Of a DNA stretch of 64,000 nucleotides, positions 57,765 through 64,000 are shown piece by piece. The position numbers and the translations under genes are program-made. The notes under the pieces were generated by a model. That model had not been told where the DNA came from, did no database searches, and was given only the letters and a program-made list of their open reading frames with translations. Numbering within the stretch: the first letter of the stretch is position 1; the number at the start of each line of letters is the position of its first letter. The stretch is from Erythrobacter sp. EC-HK427 (GTDB taxonomy: Bacteria > Pseudomonadota > Alphaproteobacteria > Sphingomonadales > Sphingomonadaceae). The DNA lies in the NCBI RefSeq assembly GCF_902498745.1, contig NZ_LR701479.1, positions 128,292 to 192,291 on the forward strand, read 5' to 3'.

Positions 57765-59174
57765 ATGGCAACCGCAGCAGACATCGTGAAGCAGATCGCA
57801 GACGAGGAAATCGAATGGGTCGATCTCCGCTTCACCGACCCCAAGGGCAAGTGGCAGCACCTGACGATGGTCGCCAGCGCGCTCGATGAAGACCAGCTGG
57901 AAGAAGGCCTGATGTTCGACGGCTCCTCGATCGCTGGTTGGAAGGTCATCAACGAATCCGACATGATCCTGAAGCCCGATCTGGACGCGACCTATATGGA
58001 CCCGTTCAGCGCCACGCCGATGATGGTCATTTGCTGCGATATCGTCGAGCCGAGCACGGGCGAAGGCTATAACCGCGATCCGCGCTCGACTGCGAAGCGC
58101 GCCGAAGCCTATCTCGCCACCACCGGCATCGGCGATACCGTCTATGTCGGCCCCGAAGCCGAATTCTTCATGTTCGACGATGTCCGGTTTGAAGACGGCT
58201 ATGCCGGCAGCGGCTTCCAGATCGACGATATCGAACTGCCGACCAATACCGGCGCGGAAATCGAAGGCGGCAACATGGCGCACCGTCCGCGCGTCAAGGG
58301 CGGCTATTTCCCCGTCGCGCCGGTGGACAGCGCGGTCGATATTCGTGGCGAGATGGTCTCGACCATGCTCGAAATGGGCCTACCTTGTGACAAGCACCAC
58401 CACGAAGTCGCCGCCGCGCAGCACGAGCTGGGCTTGACCTTCGGCACGCTGGTGGAAACCGCCGACCGGATGCAGGTCTACAAATATGTCGTGCACCAGG
58501 TGGCCCACGCCTATGGCAAGACCGCGACCTTCATGCCCAAGCCGATCAAGGATGATAACGGCTCGGGGATGCACACGCATATGTCGATCTGGGCCGATGG
58601 CAAGCCGACCTTCGCGGGCAATGGCTATGCCGGTCTGTCGGACAACTGCCTCTATTACATCGGCGGCGTGATCAAGCACGCCAAGGCGCTGAACGCCTTC
58701 ACCAACCCGACCACCAACAGCTACAAGCGACTGGTGCCGGGCTTTGAAGCGCCCGTGCTGCTCGCCTATTCGGCGCGCAACCGTTCGGCATCGTGCCGCA
58801 TTCCCTACGGCTCGGGCGAGAAGGCGAAGCGCGTGGAATTCCGCTTCCCCGACGCGATGGCCAACCCCTACCTCGCCTATGCCGCGCTGCTGATGGCGGG
58901 TCTGGACGGCATCCAGAACAAGATCCATCCGGGCGAGGCGATGGACAAGAACCTCTACGATCTGCCCCCGGCAGAGCTGGCCGAAGTGCCGACCGTGTGC
59001 GGTTCCTTGCGCGAGGCGCTGGATTCGCTGGCGGCAGACCACGACTTCCTGCTGGCAGGCGATGTGTTCTCCAAGGACCAGATCGAAGCCTATATGGAAC
59101 TGAAGTGGGAAGAAGTGATGCGCGTGGAAACGACCCCGACGGCGGTCGAATTCGACCTGTATTACAGCGCGTAA
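57765..59174 (+). CDS. glnA: Glutamine synthetase, type I
   Basis: Dodecameric enzyme for ammonium assimilation. The 469-aa protein has the N-terminal Asp-50-type loop [25 protein letters not shown] (metal-binding Glu), [30 protein letters not shown], and the adenylylation Tyr in [18 protein letters not shown] precedes the ATG. It is co-transcribed with glnB and ended by the terminator at 59301-59330. Confidence 0.98.
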   Translation: MATAADIVKQIADEEIEWVDLRFTDPKGKWQHLTMVASALDEDQLEEGLMFDGSSIAGWKVINESDMILKPDLDATYMDPFSATPMMVICCDIVEPSTGEGYNRDPRSTAKRAEAYLATTGIGDTVYVGPEAEFFMFDDVRFEDGYAGSGFQIDDIELPTNTGAEIEGGNMAHRPRVKGGYFPVAPVDSAVDIRGEMVSTMLEMGLPCDKHHHEVAAAQHELGLTFGTLVETADRMQVYKYVVHQVAHAYGKTATFMPKPIKDDNGSGMHTHMSIWADGKPTFAGNGYAGLSDNCLYYIGGVIKHAKALNAFTNPTTNSYKRLVPGFEAPVLLAYSARNRSASCRIPYGSGEKAKRVEFRFPDAMANPYLAYAALLMAGLDGIQNKIHPGEAMDKNLYDLPPAELAEVPTVCGSLREALDSLAADHDFLLAGDVFSKDQIEAYMELKWEEVMRVETTPTAVEFDLYYSA

Positions 59175-59182
59175 TGTGATGT

Positions 59183-59206
59183 GCGAGGGGCCATCCGGCC
59201 CCTCGC
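59183..59206 (+). terminator. Strong hairpin just after glnA
   Basis: GCGAGGGGCC-ATCC-GGCCCCTCGC: perfect 10-bp arms beginning 9 nt after the glnA stop, with no U-run. It may stabilise the 3' end or act in Rho-dependent termination. The sequence after it (to 59300) looks like a dispersed CGCTTCGCTGCGGGCGGCC-type repeat. Confidence 0.5.
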
Positions 59207-59300
59207 CTCCTCGCTTCGCTGCGGGCGGCCAGTCGGCCTTGCGGTGCTTTCGACACCGAAGCAACCGCCCTCAAGTAACGAAGCGATAGGTAGAAAGTAG

Positions 59301-59330
59301 AGCCGCCCGGAGCGATCCGGGCGGCTTTTT
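59301..59330 (+). terminator. Rho-independent terminator of the glnB-glnA operon
   Basis: Perfect 11-bp arms AGCCGCCCGGA and TCCGGGCGGCT around GCGA, followed by a T-run. It stands between glnA and the convergent gene at 59339. Confidence 0.92.
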
Positions 59331-59338
59331 GTTACTTG

Positions 59339-61420
59339 CTAGCTATCCATTTCCGCCAGAATGCCATCCAGTTGCTTGTAGACCGACCTACCCCAGAGCG
59401 ACTTGTCGAGCCTTTCCATCACATTTTCGATGCCGGCTTCGACGCTAGTATCAGAGCAAAACGTATCAACGTCCTCCGCTTCAGCCAGCAAAGCTGCGAC
59501 AAATTCGGCAGGGTTCAGAACGTTGGGGGCTTCCTTGAACAATCCATGCCATGACTTTTCGTAAGACACGGTTTGCCACTGCTGCAGAAAGAACCATATT
59601 CCGAAACGCAATGCTTCAGGCGTCGCAAACCCCGTCCGTTTGGCCATTGCAGGAAAGACGCGCCGGGCTGCAAAGTAATCATGTTCCTGATCGATGATCT
59701 TTACCCATTCGCGCAGCGCATCAAATCCGGCGTCGTCCAGCATCGCAAGCGTCAAAGCCGTTTCGGACAAAGCGCCCGGACTGTGATCCGATGGCCCCGA
59801 TTTCGGCGACACCGAACGTTCCTCGTATAAGGCAGCGGCCTGCCTGCCATAAGCCATTAACAGCGCGCGCAATTCCGGCAGGAAGATTGCCACCTGATCC
59901 GCGTCAAGCTTCCTGATAGTTTCGCAGAACTTTTTCTCGCCAATGCGCTTTTTGTCGATACGGATTCTTAGAGCGAACTGGTCTCCGAAGATCAGTTTCT
60001 TCAAACCCTCTTCTTCCAGCCTGCTCCGCATTTGCGCAAATGCCGCAGCAACGCTCTGCCCGCTCCAGTCATCGCATTCGAAGACCTGTGTCGAGCGTTG
60101 CCTGACATAGGCATTGATGTCTCTATATGCTTCCGGGCTGATTGATTTGTAGCGTGAAGATGCTTCGTCAACGGGTCGCAATTCGTCTAGTGTTCCGTTG
60201 ATCGAAGCATGGCGATGGTACTTGTGCTCCACATACCGGTAACCACCAGCACTGTCGGGGTCTGGCACCATTCCTGAACGGGACTTCCGCGCAGATTCAT
60301 TCCTCCAAACAACCGTAAAGCCTTCCGAATCGTCGTCCCAATCGACTCTCTCGATCCAGTGATAAAGCCATCGCTCCATACTATCCTCGGAAGAGAACCC
60401 GTTCACTCTTTTGGCCGACCAAAGGTATTCACTAAATTCCTCCATGCTCTCCAAGCTTCCGAGGTGCTCTAGTATAGGCAATTTATCCTCGAATACCTCG
60501 TCATGCCGGACAACAAATTCTTGAATCCGCTCAAACGGGTCAAGGCGGTAGAGATCGACGCCGCGACCGACCGGAACGCGAGCCGGCCTCCTGTTTCCGC
60601 GAGGGAAACTCAAAACGTTCAACAGCCCTTTGAGCGGCGATTGTGGCCGATCCGGAAACATTTTCCGATGCGTCGCCAAGGCCCATTGCCCATCGGGACT
60701 GAAAAAGCCGATTTCTGGTCCGTAAAAGCCACGCAGCACTTCCGGTAAACCTGTCTGCAGCTCCGCCGTCAGCGTTTCGGGATCGAAGATCGCAATCGCC
60801 GGAGTAGAAGCAACCCGACCGATACATACCAGCTTTCCATCTGCACGCGGTGCGATTGTGAGGCCAGAATACTCTGGATGTATCTGTAAACGCCTGCCTA
60901 TTTTGCCATCGACAGAGAATTGCCAGATATGGGACGCACGGTCTGCCATTTCGCCGCCTTGGCCGCGGATCTTCAACAACTCTCTATCAAGCTCAGAAAC
61001 GAAAACAGACCGGTTTGCTTCTGAGTAGCACCAGGATAGCCGGTAATTGTTCTTGGTATGGAAAAAGAATTCGGGGTTCGAAGCAAAACTGGTTTGTCTG
61101 CGCTCCACCGTATCGAAGATGGCCAACTGGGATTGGTGCGAATAGCGGCCGACAGCAAGGACATACCGTTCGTCGAGGTTGTGCATTTTGGCGGGGAAAT
61201 TCTCAAAGGGGAGAAAATACCACGCTTCGGGAGTGCCAGAATTGACTTCGACAGCAGTCAACCCACAGCTGTCTATAGGCGACGTCCGGATGTCCATATC
61301 CGCTCCAAATTCCCGATCACGAAAAACTACGACAAAAGCTTTGTGGCTCGCGCTGCTGGGCAGCAATGCTAACAAAAGCAAGGTGAAAGGCCAGCCCTTC
61401 CTCACCACACGTCCACCCAC
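59339..61420 (-). CDS. Large protein of unknown function (693 aa)
   Basis: Not recognised. Two parts are visible. Residues about 60-300 have recurring strand patterns such as YVLAVGRYSHQSQLAIFDTV, SGLTIAPRADGKLVCIGRVA and GFFSPDGQWALATHRK, compatible with a beta-propeller. Residues about 440-693 are helical and charged, with LDADQVAIFLPELRALLMAY and RFGIWFFLQQWQ. From GTG 61420 the N-terminus looks like a signal peptide (VRKGWPFTLLLLALLPSSAS); from ATG 61297, which has GGAG five bases before it, there is none. Base composition is visibly less GC-rich than the neighbours, hinting at transfer. Convergent to glnA, divergent from the antiporter. Confidence 0.7.
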   Translation of the reverse strand: MGGRVVRKGWPFTLLLLALLPSSASHKAFVVVFRDREFGADMDIRTSPIDSCGLTAVEVNSGTPEAWYFLPFENFPAKMHNLDERYVLAVGRYSHQSQLAIFDTVERRQTSFASNPEFFFHTKNNYRLSWCYSEANRSVFVSELDRELLKIRGQGGEMADRASHIWQFSVDGKIGRRLQIHPEYSGLTIAPRADGKLVCIGRVASTPAIAIFDPETLTAELQTGLPEVLRGFYGPEIGFFSPDGQWALATHRKMFPDRPQSPLKGLLNVLSFPRGNRRPARVPVGRGVDLYRLDPFERIQEFVVRHDEVFEDKLPILEHLGSLESMEEFSEYLWSAKRVNGFSSEDSMERWLYHWIERVDWDDDSEGFTVVWRNESARKSRSGMVPDPDSAGGYRYVEHKYHRHASINGTLDELRPVDEASSRYKSISPEAYRDINAYVRQRSTQVFECDDWSGQSVAAAFAQMRSRLEEEGLKKLIFGDQFALRIRIDKKRIGEKKFCETIRKLDADQVAIFLPELRALLMAYGRQAAALYEERSVSPKSGPSDHSPGALSETALTLAMLDDAGFDALREWVKIIDQEHDYFAARRVFPAMAKRTGFATPEALRFGIWFFLQQWQTVSYEKSWHGLFKEAPNVLNPAEFVAALLAEAEDVDTFCSDTSVEAGIENVMERLDKSLWGRSVYKQLDGILAEMDS

Positions 61421-61556
61421 ACCCCCACATTCCGCTTGAACATCCCGCGCCGCGCGCGCAAATGCTGCGCCACCACCGGGCCCCTCTGGCGCGCGCTACC
61501 GGAGCGCTCGCGATGTCGGCGGGATTGCTTGTGCTTTCCGGCGGATTTTCGATCAT

Positions 61557-62507
61557 ATGACTGCTCTGCTTATTCTGGGCGGCCTTGCCCTTCTCGCCAT
61601 CGGAGGCGAACTCCTTGTGCGCGGCGCGGTGGGGCTGGCGGCCATCCTGCGCATTTCCCCGTTGCTTGCCGGCCTGACGATTGTCGGCTTCGGCACCTCG
61701 ACACCCGAGCTGGCGACCAGCATCCAGGCCGCCTTTGCCGGTTCGCCCGGGATTGCAGTGGGCAATGTCATCGGCTCCAACATCGCCAATATCCTCTTTA
61801 TTCTCGGAGTGAGTGCCGTTTTCCTGCCGCTTGCGGTGCGACCCGATGCGTTTGCCCGCGACGCGATTGCGCTCGCCGGATCGACCGCTTTGTGCGTGGG
61901 TGCGGTGATGCTTGGCGCAATCGGCGCACTGGCGGGGATCGTCCTGCTTGCCAGCCTCGTCGCTTATGTCATCTGGGCCTATCGCTCGGAAAAGGACAGC
62001 GGCGGTGCGGAGGAAGAGCGACATATCGCTGAGGTCGAGGATACCGCGCCCAAAACGCACAGCACGCCGATCCTGCTCGGCATGGTCGTCGCCGGACTTG
62101 CCGCCGCGATTTTCGGCGCAGGGCTGCTGGTTGATGGCGCGGTGATCCTTGCGCGCAGTGCGGGGATGTCCGAATCGGTAATCGGGCTCACCATCGTAGC
62201 GGTCGGCACGTCGCTGCCTGAACTGATCGCCTGCCTCGTCGCGGTCAATCGCGGCCATTCGGAAGTGGCGCTGGGCAATATTGTGGGATCAAATATCTAT
62301 AACGTGCTCGGTATTCTTGGCCTTACCGCGATTATCCATCCGCTCGCGATCCCTGCTGAAATCGCACAGGTCGATATCTGGGTGATGGCCGGAACCACCG
62401 CGTTGTTGCTTGTGATGCTGCGCACCGGGTGGAAGATCACTCGCATGGAAGGCGGTGTGCTAGTGGCGCTCTATGTCGCCTATACCGCTTTCCTGTTGAT
62501 GCGGTAA
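61557..62507 (+). CDS. Calcium/sodium antiporter (CaCA, YrbG-like)
   Basis: A 316-aa membrane exchanger with about ten helices in two inverted halves. Each half carries an alpha-repeat: GFGTSTPELATS with GNVIGSNIANIL, and AVGTSLPELIAC with GNIVGSNIYNVL; the Glu residues bind the cation. A charged cytosolic loop lies between (EKDSGGAEEERHIAEVED). The 136 nt upstream (to the start of the divergent unknown gene) show no clear promoter. Confidence 0.95.
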   Translation: MTALLILGGLALLAIGGELLVRGAVGLAAILRISPLLAGLTIVGFGTSTPELATSIQAAFAGSPGIAVGNVIGSNIANILFILGVSAVFLPLAVRPDAFARDAIALAGSTALCVGAVMLGAIGALAGIVLLASLVAYVIWAYRSEKDSGGAEEERHIAEVEDTAPKTHSTPILLGMVVAGLAAAIFGAGLLVDGAVILARSAGMSESVIGLTIVAVGTSLPELIACLVAVNRGHSEVALGNIVGSNIYNVLGILGLTAIIHPLAIPAEIAQVDIWVMAGTTALLLVMLRTGWKITRMEGGVLVALYVAYTAFLLMR

Positions 62508-62586
62508 CCGCCAAGCGGATACGAAAACGCTGCGGAAAGCCAGTGGTCTCCGCCGCGCCTCGGGACAATCGTTTTGACTAGCGCGT

Positions 62587-63240
62587 CTAGCGGGGCTTGA
62601 GCAGCCCGCGCTTGCCGGTCGACCAGAAGGCAGCGATCAGCAGGAAGGAAGCGAACATCGTCATCCAGTCGAGCATGGCGGGGCCAGGCACATATTCCAG
62701 ATGCGCTGCCGTTGCCCAGCCGCCGCCGATCGTCATGACGAGATAGAAGGCAGTAGCGGCGGTCTCGCGGCTCACCTGTTGCATCATTTCGTCCATCAGC
62801 TTGAGCTGGCGGTTGCCCGCCCACCAGCTACCGATCAAAGCGGCCACCAGCACAGCAAGGGCAACGCCAGCGGGAACAGGGCCGAGCGGCTGCGCAAAAG
62901 CGAGCAACATCAGCGCTGCGCCCAAGGGCACCATGCTGATGGTGCTGTAGAAGAGGATCTTGCGCTGCTCCATCAGCTCCTCCGGGTCTTCGACATTGAG
63001 AAACTTCGCGCCCACCTTGGGGCTGATGACGCCCACGCCTGCCATCAATCCCACAATGACGTAAAGCAATCCGATTGTCGCGGCGATTTCGCGCGACAGC
63101 CCGATGGAGCCCAATGCACCGCTTTCGATAACGCCCCCCAGGATGCGGGTTGTGACCAAGCCAATCGCTGCGCCAACACCTACTGAAATCACCAGCTTGC
63201 GGGTCTTGCTGCCCGACTTTTGTTCGTTAGCCATATCCAT
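62587..63240 (-). CDS. Membrane protein of unknown function, paralog B
   Basis: A 217-aa protein with about six transmembrane helices. It is paralogous to the gene at 63477-64000: SPKVG, LMDEMMQQVSRE, GGGWATAAHLEY, AMLDWMTMF and GKRGLLKPR align with APKVG, FMDELMRAASLE, GGSWAAVGYLGL, ALDWLSLF and NKRGMLDE. ATG 63240 shares its A with the stop of the HTH frame (TAATG). Function unknown; such proteins commonly neighbour small XRE regulators. Confidence 0.82.
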   Translation of the reverse strand: MDMANEQKSGSKTRKLVISVGVGAAIGLVTTRILGGVIESGALGSIGLSREIAATIGLLYVIVGLMAGVGVISPKVGAKFLNVEDPEELMEQRKILFYSTISMVPLGAALMLLAFAQPLGPVPAGVALAVLVAALIGSWWAGNRQLKLMDEMMQQVSRETAATAFYLVMTIGGGWATAAHLEYVPGPAMLDWMTMFASFLLIAAFWSTGKRGLLKPR

Positions 63241-63480
63241 TACTCCGAACCTTCCTGTGCTTGGGGTTCCCAATCATCGATAAACAAGTCCGGCACGCTC
63301 ACGCCGAACAGCTTCGCCATGCGCAATGCCAGCGGCAGCGAGGGATCGTATTTGTCGGTTTCCACCGCATTGATCGTCTGCCGCGACACGCCGAGCCTGC
63401 GGGCCAGTTCGCCCTGGCTCCACGCGTGCTTCTCGCGGTGTTCCTTACCCTGCGGTGAGACCGGTTGGCGCGCGGCTCAT
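63240..63480 (-). pseudogene. XRE-family HTH regulator, apparently frameshifted near its start
   Basis: The reverse strand encodes WSQGELARRLGVSRQTINAV then ETDKYDPSLPLALRMAKLFG and VPDLFIDDW, a complete small XRE regulator of the type with RQTINAVE in the recognition helix. No ATG, GTG or TTG exists in that frame between it and the stop of the upstream gene. The expected coupled ATG at 63480 (overlapping that stop, ATGA) opens MSRAPTGLTAG in another frame and stops at once (TAA). A one-base change near 63446-63448 would join the two into one protein of about 79 aa. Either a recent pseudogene or a sequence error. Confidence 0.7.
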
Positions 63481-64000
63481 TCATCGAGCATCCCCCGCTT
63501 GTTCGCCGCAACAGTCGATCCCACAAGCGAGAACCCCCAGAACAGGCTAAGCCAATCCAGCGCATAGGGCGCGCGGACGAGACCGAGATATCCCACCGCT
63601 GCCCAGCTGCCGCCGATTGCCAGCATGAAGCCATAAGTCCAGACCGCCGATTCAAGGCTCGCCGCGCGCATAAGTTCGTCCATAAATGGCAGGCTCTTCA
63701 TCCAGAACGTCAGACCCGCGATCATCAGCAGGAAGAAGATTGCCCCGCCGGCCACCGGATTCAGCCAGACGTTCGGGCCTGATAGCGTCAGGACGATCAG
63801 GGCCAGCCCCAGAAATACGACTGCCGCAGTTTGCATGAGATAAAGCGAACGGGAATCCACAAGGTCCTGTGCATTCGGGCCCGTAAGGAGGCCCTGTCCC
63901 ACTTTGGGTGCGGCAAGTGCTGCCAGCAAGACCAGTCCAACGAGCAGGTAGAAGCCCCCAATACTAAGCGCCACAACGCCCGACAGGCCGAGTGCGTCCA
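63477..64000 (-). CDS. Membrane protein of unknown function, paralog A (5' truncated)
   Basis: At least 173 aa; the frame is open at the window edge, and the codons before the GTG at 63974 (DALGLSGV) align with the N-terminal part of paralog B (GALGSIGLS), so the true start lies beyond. Several transmembrane helices are visible, with APKVGQG, SLPFMDELMRAASLE and IGGSWAAVGYLG matching paralog B. It ends ANKRGMLDE, its TGA overlapping the ATG of the HTH region. Confidence 0.8.
   Translation of the reverse strand, partial: DALGLSGVVALSIGGFYLLVGLVLLAALAAPKVGQGLLTGPNAQDLVDSRSLYLMQTAAVVFLGLALIVLTLSGPNVWLNPVAGGAIFFLLMIAGLTFWMKSLPFMDELMRAASLESAVWTYGFMLAIGGSWAAVGYLGLVRAPYALDWLSLFWGFSLVGSTVAANKRGMLDE

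Noticed and set aside
63299-63655. 118-residue reverse-strand frame across the HTH region
   Set aside because: It runs in a different frame from both the HTH and membrane-protein sequences and has a shadow-like Arg/Ser composition.

Overview
The window reads as a GC-rich alphaproteobacterial chromosome segment, most probably Sphingomonadales and within it an Erythrobacteraceae-like genome. This rests on the gene content and order of the division and cell-wall (dcw) cluster with mraZ at its head, a sulfate-assimilation operon with DUF2849 and DUF934 genes, TonB-dependent uptake genes, dense ATGA/GTGA/TGATG gene overlaps and short dispersed palindromes. The lineage is inferred; no 16S rRNA is present.

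Bases 1-4.8 kb: the 3' part of an MscS channel, then a forward operon for sulfite-level sulfur assimilation: cobA (siroheme methyltransferase), DUF2849, a siroheme nitrite/sulfite reductase, DUF934 and an APS/PAPS reductase. The reductase gene carries a palindromic repeat inserted within its reading frame. 4.8-14.3 kb: mostly reverse-strand housekeeping genes, namely an unknown protein, a JmjC-type oxygenase, a small Tat-exported repeat protein, an SDR, proB, obgE (apparently with an ATC start codon), tRNA-Ala, a proline-rich lipoprotein, a Bax-inhibitor-type membrane protein, proC and ybjN.

14.4-35.3 kb: the dcw cluster on the reverse strand, in transcription order mraZ, rsmH, ftsL, ftsI, murE, murF, mraY, murD, ftsW, murG, murC, murB, ddl, ftsQ, ftsA, ftsZ and a TPR/SPOR-domain gene. 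Nearly every stop codon overlaps the next start. The only breaks inside the series up to ftsZ are 24 nt before mraY and 124 nt before ftsZ, and the second gap holds two facing DnaA-box-like sites. Upstream of mraZ lies a 10-bp-period array of five NNGGG boxes resembling MraZ operators.

35.3-44.9 kb: two membrane/secreted unknowns, cysK, a [2Fe-2S] ferredoxin, a 3-methyladenine glycosylase, a ferredoxin-NADP reductase, then an apparent uptake module (MFS transporter, alpha/beta hydrolase, TonB-dependent receptor) divergent from a TetR regulator, with a nested palindrome between them. 45-54.3 kb: an S9 peptidase, two tandem SDR paralogs separated by a palindromic repeat, DUF1697, a secreted protein, phhB, ccmA-ccmB, a small cytochrome c, map and a DUF4163/DUF3298 lipoprotein. 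54.3-59.3 kb: leucyl aminopeptidase, an SH3-only fragment of what is usually a C40 peptidase, argC, and the nitrogen pair glnB-glnA with a sigma-54-like promoter and a strong terminator. 59.3-64 kb: a large unrecognised protein of visibly different base composition, a calcium/sodium antiporter, and two paralogous membrane proteins flanking an XRE regulator that appears frameshifted; the last one runs off the window.

No CRISPR array, rRNA, prophage or insertion sequence was seen. The most unusual points are the ATC-initiated obgE, the in-frame palindromic insertion in the sulfite reductase, the MraZ-box and DnaA-box arrangements in the dcw cluster, and the Tat-exported Asp/Gly repeat protein.
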